Assembly: GCA_024277695.1 (NCBI GenBank)
Contig: JAJRUR010000072.1
Span: 1-9,004, forward strand
Direction: 5' to 3'
DNA length: 9,004 nucleotides
Source: Bacteroidota bacterium
GTDB lineage: Bacteria > Bacteroidota > Bacteroidia > Chitinophagales > Saprospiraceae
Below the pieces are notes generated by a model. It was not told the DNA's origin and searched no databases. It saw only the letters and a program-made list of their open reading frames with translations. A program made the position numbers and the translations under genes. Positions within the stretch are counted from its first letter, which is position 1. Every line of letters begins with the position of its first letter. Of this stretch, positions 1 to 6,797 are shown one piece after another.

Positions 1-18
1 CATTAAAATCCAACCCAT
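1..18 (-). CDS. Possible start of a further minus-strand gene, cut by the window edge
   Basis: Reading leftwards, an ATG at 18-16 opens a frame (Met-Gly-Trp-Ile-Leu-Met) that stays open to the window edge and has an in-frame stop just upstream, at 21-19. A second in-frame ATG lies at 3-1. This is where the next gene after ugd would be expected in the same direction, 139 bp downstream of the ugd stop. Only six codons are visible, so the product cannot be named and the frame could be chance. Confidence 0.25.
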
Positions 19-157
19 TTATTCATGGCATAATATATTTTCGGGTTAAAACCTTGGGGCTATTCACAGTTAAATTCTTTGAGAATTTTGTATAAATATT
101 TTTGACAAATGTGGTGCCAAATTTATAGATATATATTGGTGTGATATAAAATAACCG

Positions 158-1471
158 TTAAGCTATCCTCGGTCTCCCAATGCTTTGATAGTAGAATCCC
201 AATTCGTGCATTGCTTTTGGTTCAAACAGATTTCGTCCATCAAAAATAGCATGATGTGACATCAAATTTTTGACTTTACTAAAATCCGGATTTCTAAATT
301 CGCTCCATTCTGTGCAGATAGCAAGCGCCTCAGAATCTTCAAGAATTTCGTAGTCGCTTGATCCATATGCAATTCGATCACCAAAAATTTGCTTTACATT
401 GTCCATTGCCTCAGGGTCATAAACAGATACATTTGCTCCGGCTTTCAATAGTAATTCGATAATATACAATGCCGGAGCTTCTCGGATATCATCCGTATTT
501 GGCTTAAATGCTAATCCCCAAATGGCTATTTTTTTATTCTTTACATCTCCTTTAAAATATCGGATAATGTGTTTAGCTAGTAACTCTTTTTGGACTTCAT
601 TGACAGACATCACTGCATGGAGTATGCTAAAATTATATCCATTTTCGTCGGCTGTTTTGGCAAGTGCTTGGACGTCTTTTGGAAAACAAGAGCCTCCGTA
701 TCCTATTCCCGGGAACAAAAATCTTTTTCCGATACGGTTATCACTACCCATGCCTCGTCGCACCATATCAACATTGGCACCTACACGGTCGCAAAGGTTG
801 GCGATTTCGTTCATAAAGGTGATGCGTGTTGCAAGATAGGAGTTAGCAGCATATTTGGTCATTTCGGCACTGCGTTCATCCATAAATATAACCGGATTGC
901 CTTGGCGGACGAAGGGATTATAAAGTTTTTTCATGATAGCCTTGGCGCGCTCTGAGGAAGTACCGATGACTACTCTGTCCGGTTTTAGAAAATCATTGAC
1001 TGCTACACCCTCTCGGAGAAATTCGGGATTGGAGACTACATCAAAGAGGGCCGGATCCAAATTTTGAGATAGGCGTGCATGGACCTTTTCAGAAGTACCG
1101 ACAGGAACTGTGCTCTTATCTACAACTACCTTATAGTCTTTTATGAGCTTGCTCAAGTCATCCGCTACACCAAGTATGTATTTGAGGTCTGCGGATCCAT
1201 CTTCTCCGGGTGGAGTGGGCAGTGCAAGAAATATAATGTGCGCATCACGTATCCCATCCTCCAGTGAAGTGGTAAAGCGCAGCCTTCCGGCCGCTGTATT
1301 CCGCTCAAAGAGCGTACTTAGCCCCGGTTCATATATGGGTACCTTACCGCTGATGAGTTGGTCAATTTTCTTTGAATCGATATCTATACATGTGACTTGA
1401 TTTCCGGTTTCTGCAAAGCATGTTCCGCTGACGAGTCCTACGTATCCTGTTCCTACTATTGCTATGTTCAT
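158..1471 (-). CDS. ugd: UDP-glucose 6-dehydrogenase
   Basis: This cytosolic enzyme oxidises UDP-glucose to UDP-glucuronate with two NAD+, giving an acidic sugar donor for capsule or exopolysaccharide. The 437-residue protein is full length for the family. Visible marks are the N-terminal Rossmann motif GTGYVG (7-12), DKSTVPVGT (118-126), the NPEFLREG segment (148-155), the active-site loop GYGGSCFPKD (257-266) with catalytic Cys262, and the C-terminal UDP-binding Rossmann domain from about residue 313, including FKPNTDDIREAP (322-333). The ATG at 1471-1469 places the Rossmann strand right at the N terminus, as is usual. No Shine-Dalgarno is seen, and the leader directly before the ATG consists of heptanucleotide repeats. 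The gene lies downstream of the four-helix-bundle gene in the same direction. The related GDP-mannose and UDP-ManNAc dehydrogenases are less likely given the close match to Ugd motifs. Confidence 0.96.
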   Translation of the reverse strand: MNIAIVGTGYVGLVSGTCFAETGNQVTCIDIDSKKIDQLISGKVPIYEPGLSTLFERNTAAGRLRFTTSLEDGIRDAHIIFLALPTPPGEDGSADLKYILGVADDLSKLIKDYKVVVDKSTVPVGTSEKVHARLSQNLDPALFDVVSNPEFLREGVAVNDFLKPDRVVIGTSSERAKAIMKKLYNPFVRQGNPVIFMDERSAEMTKYAANSYLATRITFMNEIANLCDRVGANVDMVRRGMGSDNRIGKRFLFPGIGYGGSCFPKDVQALAKTADENGYNFSILHAVMSVNEVQKELLAKHIIRYFKGDVKNKKIAIWGLAFKPNTDDIREAPALYIIELLLKAGANVSVYDPEAMDNVKQIFGDRIAYGSSDYEILEDSEALAICTEWSEFRNPDFSKVKNLMSHHAIFDGRNLFEPKAMHELGFYYQSIGRPRIA

Positions 1472-1486
1472 GTTTTAGTGTTGGGA

Positions 1487-1621
1487 GTTTAGTGTTTAGT
1501 GTTTGGGGTTTGGGGTTTGGGGTTTAGGGTTTAGTGTTTGGGGTTTAATGTTTAATGTTTAGTGTTTAGTGTTTTGTGTTTAGTGTTTAGTGTTTAGTGT
1601 TTAGGGGGTTTGGGGTATGGG
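1487..1621. repeat. Telomere-like 7-bp tandem repeat array (consensus GTTTRGK on the + strand)
   Basis: From 1487 to 1605 there are 17 consecutive 7-bp units in exact register. Nearly all begin GTTT, and they end AGT (most common), GGG, AGG, AAT or, once, TGT. After a 2-bp slip, two more units (GTTTGGG and GTATGGG) run to 1621. Two degenerate units (1472-1486) join the array to the ugd start codon. The array fills the whole space between ugd and the upstream four-helix-bundle gene and encodes the last eight residues and stop codon of that gene. Because AGT-type units contain TAG on the + strand and TAA on the - strand and the period is 7, stops occur in every frame of both strands. The unit resembles plant telomere repeats (TTTAGGG), but the setting is clearly bacterial. 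Confidence 0.95.
1505..1529 (+). other. Predicted G-quadruplex motif inside the heptad array
   Basis: The + strand holds four G-tracts: 1505-1508, 1512-1515, 1519-1522 and 1527-1529. They are separated by TTT, TTT and TTTA loops, which meets the usual G3+N1-7 rule for intramolecular quadruplexes. Further G-runs follow at 1540-1543, 1604-1608 and 1612-1615. The G-rich strand is the template strand for transcription of ugd, and the motif sits 34-58 bases upstream of the ugd start codon. Folding in the cell is inferred, not shown. Confidence 0.6.
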
Positions 1622-1998
1622 TTATTTTTGTAGGCTCTTTTTAGGGCGGATAATTTATTGGATATTTTATCAATTTGTTTTCGTGCATCGAGTAATTCTT
1701 GATTAGAGATAAGCTTTAGGTCGCATGAAAGGATAAGAACGTTAAGGACTTCCATAAGGCTACCATAAGATATTTCTATGAATCGTTGTTTTTCTTTGGT
1801 GGATTGTCTTGTAGTGCCTTCAGAGATATTGCATGCGACGGAGAGCATGGCTCTTCTGAGTTGTGAGGTAAGTCCAAATCTTTCATTGTCAGGAAAACCG
1901 GAAGATAATTGATATATTTTTTTGAGTAAAGATCTGGCATCCTGCCATACGTCCAATTTTTCAAAAGTATATATTTTATTATGTATAGAGCGACTCAA
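1594..1998 (-). CDS. Four-helix-bundle protein of the S23/IVP family
   Basis: This 134-residue protein belongs to the family first described as the protein in 23S rRNA intervening sequences (TIGR02436-type four-helix bundle). Typical family marks are FEKLDVWQDAR (12-22), the FP..ERFGLTSQLRRA block (35-50), the NISEG motif (57-61) and the FIEISYGSLMEVL segment (73-85), followed by two more predicted helices. The family has no well-established function; members are thought to form oligomers and to bind nucleic acid. No rRNA surrounds this copy. There is no in-frame ATG before Met51, and the frame is closed upstream by a stop at 2043-2041, so the start is taken as TTG at 1998-1996, which keeps the conserved N-terminal helix. 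The C terminus (PYPKPPKH and stop) is encoded by the heptad array. It lies 48 bp after the wzz-like gene. A link to polysaccharide synthesis is not implied by its sequence. Confidence 0.88.
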   Translation of the reverse strand: MSRSIHNKIYTFEKLDVWQDARSLLKKIYQLSSGFPDNERFGLTSQLRRAMLSVACNISEGTTRQSTKEKQRFIEISYGSLMEVLNVLILSCDLKLISNQELLDARKQIDKISNKLSALKRAYKNNPYPKPPKH

Positions 1999-2046
1999 GG
2001 TATAGATTCTAAATAAAAAAAGTATTTTAGTTTTTGATCGTTACAT

Positions 2047-3144
2047 TTAGCTTTGAAGAGGTTCTGTCATTACATCTCTATATATCTTGCGCAAGATAAC
2101 GAAAGCCGATCCGATAATACCTCCGAGCAAAAGTCCTTTGATAAGATCCATTAGGAGATTAGGCGATTTTTTGGGCAATGGAGCTATGGGGCGATCAATG
2201 ACAGTAATATACGGTGTCTTGAGATCGAGGTCAAATGCGGCTACTTCCATATTTTTATAAGCCTCTGCATAGGCCCGTGTAAATATTTCGATTTCGCCGA
2301 GCAGGCGATCTCTTTTTATTTTGGATGTGCGCAGATAAAATGTTTTATCTTGATCAAAAATATTGGCGAGGGCATATTGTTTGCCAGTCAAAACCTTATA
2401 GATAGAATCTGCTTTTGCTTTGAATACTTTGTAGGTTTTTAAGGCTTTGGCGGAGGATTTTTCGATATAGTATCGGCTCATTACATCGAATAAAGAATCT
2501 GTAAAATTGATAGAAAAATCTTCAGACTCCGATGTAATGGCCAAAAACATAATACCGGAGTCATCGTCATAGCCACTATTTAATAGTTGATTTTCTGATT
2601 CTGCACTTCCAACTATTTTTTTGTACAATGTATTGAGTATAGCATCCTTTGCAGGATTTTTTTCTTGGATATTTTTTTGTGTAAAAACAAAATCCGCCAA
2701 ATCCATACGATCAGCTTTCTTCCACATTTCCCGAAAGGGATAGATATTGAGCAGGTGGTTGGCAAAAAAATCTTCTTTGCCGTCTATTTGAGTTTTTGAT
2801 TGTAGTATCCGATATATTATTTTTCGGCTTTTTCCTATTTGGGTAATCTTGTCGAGATTGGCTCGTTTGCCGCCGGAACCCAGACCAAATGTTGCCAAAA
2901 TAGTGGCCATACCACTCAATCCGCCTCCTTCGTTGGAGTCCACCATAAAAGTGAGTTTTCCGGTATAGTTGGTAACTTGCGTAGTGTATTGGTAGTACAT
3001 ATATGCGCCACCCAACAAAGCCAAAATCACAGGGATCCAAAAATACTTAAAGAGTTCTTTTATAAAACCCTGTATCTTGAGTATCACCTCACGCAGACTT
3101 ATTTCGTCCTCGAGATGAGTAGGATATTGTGGATCAGTATGCAC
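2047..3144 (-). CDS. Wzz-like polysaccharide co-polymerase / chain-length determinant protein
   Basis: This inner-membrane protein of 365 residues has the Wzz layout. A short cytoplasmic N terminus leads into a first membrane segment (about 36-51), then a long periplasmic, largely helical region, then a second membrane segment (about 332-351) with a basic cytoplasmic tail. The proline-rich stretch DRPIAPLPKKSPN (317-329) before the last segment is typical of polysaccharide co-polymerases. The glycine-rich stretch at 73-92, followed by NLDKI and a KSRKIIYRIL-type segment, resembles Bacteroidota members. No Walker A or tyrosine-kinase domain follows, so it is not a fused BY-kinase. Its job would be to set chain length and connect synthesis with the export protein. 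The start is GTG at 3144-3142, only 2 bp after the SLBB gene stop, suggesting translational coupling; this start keeps the conserved N-terminal amphipathic region. Confidence 0.9.
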   Translation of the reverse strand: MHTDPQYPTHLEDEISLREVILKIQGFIKELFKYFWIPVILALLGGAYMYYQYTTQVTNYTGKLTFMVDSNEGGGLSGMATILATFGLGSGGKRANLDKITQIGKSRKIIYRILQSKTQIDGKEDFFANHLLNIYPFREMWKKADRMDLADFVFTQKNIQEKNPAKDAILNTLYKKIVGSAESENQLLNSGYDDDSGIMFLAITSESEDFSINFTDSLFDVMSRYYIEKSSAKALKTYKVFKAKADSIYKVLTGKQYALANIFDQDKTFYLRTSKIKRDRLLGEIEIFTRAYAEAYKNMEVAAFDLDLKTPYITVIDRPIAPLPKKSPNLLMDLIKGLLLGGIIGSAFVILRKIYRDVMTEPLQS

Positions 3145-3146
3145 GA

Positions 3147-5876
3147 CTAGTTGACATTTTGGAGTAGCAGGATCAAACTGAGTACCGCCGTAGCCTGAGC
3201 GATGGTATTCGATACCACTTCCCCCCAGTCTGTTTCGGATTTTTCGCGTTCTCTCTTTTGCTCCTCGGCAGGTTTTGAGCCGACGACTATGGTAGATCCC
3301 GGTTTTACTTCCGGATATTTTCTGAAAAAAACTAGGGTTTTGGCTTTGCGTACTTTTCCGGTAGCATCTATGACGCGGACATCTTTGCGATTACTATTTT
3401 CGGCTAGACCACCGGCGTATTGATCGATGTAATATTTGGCATTTTTACCGGGTTCGTATGCGACATTGATTTTGTTGGTATTTAATGTACTAAATGCTTC
3501 GTGGAGATTGACGGCTCCGGTGATGGTAACCAGATTATTTTTTTCGGGGATAATTATTCGATCTCCTTCCTTGAGAATAATGTCCTTGGTTTTGTTTTTC
3601 TTATTTATAATTTCGTCCATTTCGAGTACTATATGCCCTACATCTCCTGCTCTAATGAGCGTGGCACCGTACATAAAAGCTTTTGGTGTCAGTCCACCGG
3701 CTCGCTCAATGAGTTGAGATACTGTCTCGTTGGGTCTGAGTATGGCGTAGGGACCGGGATAGAAGACTTCTCCATCGATCGTAACTGTTTTTTGAAATCC
3801 AAACTCTGATATATCACGCACGACTATCTGATCATAGGGCTGCAATCTAAATTCCGATCCATCGACGATCTGTAGATTGGAGTCCACTTGTATAGTAGCT
3901 GCCAGTATCCGCTCTTCAACATTTCCCTTCAAGTCCACCCGATAAATATCGATACGGCGAGGATCGGCAGAAATCGATAAACCCCCGGAGATGATCAGGA
4001 CGTCTGTGAGCGTCAGCGTAGGCGAATAGCTTATCTCCCCCGGTGCGCGCACTGCACCTTGAATCTCTATTTTGGCCTCATCTGTAAAATCATTCATCGA
4101 ATAGATTTTGATCTTGTCGTTGGGTTGGAGGGCAATATTGTAATCTGAGCTCGGATCTGCTAAGGCTTTTTTGATATCGATGGCAATAAATAGATTTTGT
4201 TTCGGATTATTGGGGTTTATTCGTTCAACATATCCTATCCCCGAAGCATCTCTTTTTAGGCCTTCGGACAAAAATATTACATCCGTCAGACGGATAGTAT
4301 TGCCAAAATCATAATCAAACTCTCCGGGATTTCGCACTGCCCCTTGTGTGGTGATCTGCGCTACATCCGAATAATTTTTCTTAGAAAAGATTAATAATTG
4401 GTCTTTGGGTTCTAAAATCAAATTATCCTGTGTATTGTGATTCTGTAAAATGTTTTTGAGATTGACAGGAATATATTTGTACGTCTTATAGTCAGTATTG
4501 AGTCGTTTGAGAAAAGCTGTGTTGAGAATAGCATCCGGCAGCAAAATGGCTCTTTTTAGCATATCGGATATGCGCTCTCCTTTATTGAGTGCAAACTGCC
4601 CTGATATCTGAACGGGACCGGATACACTAACTATATTTTCTACCTGACGCTCAATAGTCTGAATGGTGATGACATCTCCCGGCATTAATACGACATCGCG
4701 ATTTTGATCCATAAGATTTTTGAGATTGACATCGATTAAGACTTCTTGGTCGTTTTGATAGCGCGTTATTTGGACATTGTTTTTTAACGCATTTTCTTTT
4801 AATCCTCCGGCATATTTTACCAGAGCGATGAGGTTTTCGGAGGGTAGTAATTCATAGCGAAAAGGGCGTTTTACCGCTCCTTGGATGGTGACGAGTTTTT
4901 CTGCAACCGGTACATAAATCACGTCATTTTCTTGGAGGTAATATGTACTACTAACCGATGGGTCCTGGAGATATTTATACACATCCAGCGTCTTTTTTTG
5001 ATGGCCTCGCATTACTTCAATCCGGCGAACAGATCCTATGTCGTTCGGACCACCGGCTGCTACCAAGGCATTAAAGGCGGTATTCATAGCAGGCAGGGTA
5101 AAAGTACCGTAATTAAAGACTTCTCCCAATATACTGATATGTATAGTACGACCGGAATTGAGTGTAACTTCGAACTCAGTCGGTCTGAATCTATAGGCTT
5201 TTTTGAAGCGACTCAAAAGGAGTTTTTTTACATCACCGTAGCGTAACCCCTTGAGATAAATCCTTGGCATACCTGTCGGTTTGATATAGCCGTCTTGGTT
5301 GATTTCGAATACGAGATTCTCTTCCGTATATCCCCATATGGCTACAGCCAATTTGTCTCCGACTCCCAAAATATAATCATCCGGTGGTTTTATGTCTTTT
5401 GTCTGTCGATAGAGTTTTAGATTCTGCGATCGAAAGATTTCTTGTCCGTACACTTTGGCGGGGGGATATTCGGGCTCGAGTTCTGCTTCTGCTTCTTCTT
5501 CTTTTTCGATTTGTCTTTCTACTGCCTGATCTTTGGGATTGGTTACATTTTCTATCTGCTCGAGTTGCTCGTCAGCACTGACATCGTCTTTGACTTTTGT
5601 AGATTCTTGGACATCATCACCGGCTTGACCTTGCTTTTCTTTTTCGATCTCTGCCAGTACTTCTTTGAGTGCCATTTCTGCCTTGGCCACTTCAGCAGGA
5701 TTGGACGGATCGATTTTATCGATGTCATATCCGCGTTCTTTCATCCGACGTGCCACTTCATCATCATCCACTCCTCGTTTGGCAAGCTCTTCTTTGGCTT
5801 GTTCGGGAGTAAGTTGGGCCGTGATGACTTGGCTTACCAATAAACTCAATAGCACCAGTAGTATATACTTATACAT
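3147..5876 (-). CDS. Multi-SLBB polysaccharide export protein (Wza-like, outer membrane)
   Basis: This 909-residue secreted protein is expected to form the periplasmic/outer-membrane conduit for polysaccharide. It has a signal peptide (about 1-20, VITA then Gln). A charged helical segment follows (22-85), then an acidic low-complexity linker (86-137). The polysaccharide export domain (about 164-240) contains DDYILGVGDKLAVAIWG (166-182). Seven SLBB-like units follow, each opening with a strand and a G(A/E/P)V motif near residues 250, 332, 419, 511, 606, 701 and 786. A hydrophobic C-terminal helix (about 887-906) may span the outer membrane, as the Wza C-terminal helix does. Wza of Escherichia coli is about 380 residues with far fewer SLBB units. 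No lipobox cysteine is present. The ATG at 5876-5874 lies 1 bp after the rfbA stop, and the Wzz-like gene follows after 2 bp, so the three are probably co-translated. Confidence 0.94.
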   Translation of the reverse strand: MYKYILLVLLSLLVSQVITAQLTPEQAKEELAKRGVDDDEVARRMKERGYDIDKIDPSNPAEVAKAEMALKEVLAEIEKEKQGQAGDDVQESTKVKDDVSADEQLEQIENVTNPKDQAVERQIEKEEEAEAELEPEYPPAKVYGQEIFRSQNLKLYRQTKDIKPPDDYILGVGDKLAVAIWGYTEENLVFEINQDGYIKPTGMPRIYLKGLRYGDVKKLLLSRFKKAYRFRPTEFEVTLNSGRTIHISILGEVFNYGTFTLPAMNTAFNALVAAGGPNDIGSVRRIEVMRGHQKKTLDVYKYLQDPSVSSTYYLQENDVIYVPVAEKLVTIQGAVKRPFRYELLPSENLIALVKYAGGLKENALKNNVQITRYQNDQEVLIDVNLKNLMDQNRDVVLMPGDVITIQTIERQVENIVSVSGPVQISGQFALNKGERISDMLKRAILLPDAILNTAFLKRLNTDYKTYKYIPVNLKNILQNHNTQDNLILEPKDQLLIFSKKNYSDVAQITTQGAVRNPGEFDYDFGNTIRLTDVIFLSEGLKRDASGIGYVERINPNNPKQNLFIAIDIKKALADPSSDYNIALQPNDKIKIYSMNDFTDEAKIEIQGAVRAPGEISYSPTLTLTDVLIISGGLSISADPRRIDIYRVDLKGNVEERILAATIQVDSNLQIVDGSEFRLQPYDQIVVRDISEFGFQKTVTIDGEVFYPGPYAILRPNETVSQLIERAGGLTPKAFMYGATLIRAGDVGHIVLEMDEIINKKNKTKDIILKEGDRIIIPEKNNLVTITGAVNLHEAFSTLNTNKINVAYEPGKNAKYYIDQYAGGLAENSNRKDVRVIDATGKVRKAKTLVFFRKYPEVKPGSTIVVGSKPAEEQKREREKSETDWGEVVSNTIAQATAVLSLILLLQNVN

Positions 5877-5877
5877 G

Positions 5878-6738
5878 TTACTTCATTATGTTCAAAAGAT
5901 ATCGGCCATATCCGCTCTTTTCTATTTTGATTGCTTCGGCTCTTAACTGCTCTTCATCGATAAACCCTTTGCGGTAAGCGATTTCCTCAATACATCCTAT
6001 CTTCATCCCCTGCCGTTTCTCGATCACTCTTACAAAATCAGAAGCATCGCTCAAAGAGTCAAAAGTCCCTGTATCCAGCCATGCAGTTCCTCGATCGAAT
6101 ACTTTTACTTTGAGCTCCTCCCGCTTCAGATATATCCGATTGATATCCGTAATCTCCAACTCCCCGCGCGCACTTGGTTTTAGATTTTGAGCTATGCTAA
6201 CGACACTATTGTCATAAAAGTATAGCCCGGGAACTGCAAAATTGGATTTGGGTTCCTTAGGCTTTTCTTCTAAACTCACTGCCCTATAGCTCTCGTCAAA
6301 CTCTACAACGCCATATCGTTCGGGATCTGACACTTCATATGCAAATATGATACCACCCTTTGGATGACGACAGTCTGCAAGAAATTTAGTAAAGCCTGAT
6401 TTATAAAAAATATTGTCTCCCAGGATGAGTGCCACTGTGTCAGAGCCTATAAAATCAGCTCCGATAGTAAAGGCTTGCGCCAATCCCTTGGGTTCCGGCT
6501 GCGTAGCATAACTGATCTTGCAACCGATAGCACTCCCATCACCCAAAAGTCTCTTAAATGCCTCGCTGTCATGGGGTGTCGTAATGATCAATATCTCTCG
6601 AATATCAGCCAACATCAATACCGACAAGGGATAGTATATCATCGGTTTGTCATAGATGGGCATCAATTGTTTGGAAATCGCCTTAGTAATCGGGTATAAT
6701 CGCGTCCCCGAGCCTCCGGCCAGTATGATTCCTTTCAT
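5878..6738 (-). CDS. rfbA: Glucose-1-phosphate thymidylyltransferase
   Basis: RfbA (RmlA) joins dTTP and glucose-1-phosphate to give dTDP-glucose and pyrophosphate, the first step toward dTDP-rhamnose and other deoxysugars. The 286-residue length matches the family. Visible motifs are the nucleotide-binding GGSGTRLYPIT loop (8-18), KQLMPIYDKPMIYYPL (23-38), GDN with metal-binding Asp108 (107-109), the EEKP motif (157-160), GLYFYD (171-176) and WLDTGT (220-225) with the second metal-binding Asp222. The C-terminal region about 248-280 (IAYRKGFID and on) is the usual RmlA tail. The ATG at 6738-6736 starts directly before the nucleotide-binding strand. It lies 59 bp after rfbB and 1 bp before the SLBB gene, so it is probably in the same operon and links sugar supply with export. 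Confidence 0.97.
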   Translation of the reverse strand: MKGIILAGGSGTRLYPITKAISKQLMPIYDKPMIYYPLSVLMLADIREILIITTPHDSEAFKRLLGDGSAIGCKISYATQPEPKGLAQAFTIGADFIGSDTVALILGDNIFYKSGFTKFLADCRHPKGGIIFAYEVSDPERYGVVEFDESYRAVSLEEKPKEPKSNFAVPGLYFYDNSVVSIAQNLKPSARGELEITDINRIYLKREELKVKVFDRGTAWLDTGTFDSLSDASDFVRVIEKRQGMKIGCIEEIAYRKGFIDEEQLRAEAIKIEKSGYGRYLLNIMK

Positions 6739-6797
6739 TTTTGTGGGTTGAGTTTTATTTGTTGTTACGTGTCAAGACTGTCGCATGGATAGGCTTC

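Noticed and set aside
71..90. Small inverted repeat (AAATTC and GAATTT arms at 72-77 and 83-88) downstream of ugd, as a terminator
   Set aside because: The stem is short and AT-rich, and on the minus strand it is not followed by a T-tract, so it is not a convincing intrinsic terminator.
118..125. TAAATTTG on the minus strand, matching the Bacteroidota -7 consensus TAnnTTTG
   Set aside because: No TTG-type -33 element lies at the right distance upstream, and an 8-bp AT-rich match is easily found by chance. A promoter for the next gene remains possible but unsupported.
522..955. Open frames on the + strand opposite ugd, and similar ones opposite the SLBB, rfbA, rfbB and cysN genes
   Set aside because: They overlap strongly supported minus-strand genes, show no recognisable motifs, and are the usual antisense shadows of coding sequence.
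1487..1621. CRISPR array or eukaryotic telomere contamination
   Set aside because: The units are 7 bp with no spacers, so it is not CRISPR. The array is internal, imperfect and flanked by clear bacterial genes, one of which ends inside it, so it is not a telomere fragment.
1594..1998. Diversity-generating retroelement accessory protein (Avd), which has a related four-helix-bundle fold
   Set aside because: No reverse transcriptase or template/variable repeat pair is present nearby, and the sequence fits the common S23/IVP type.
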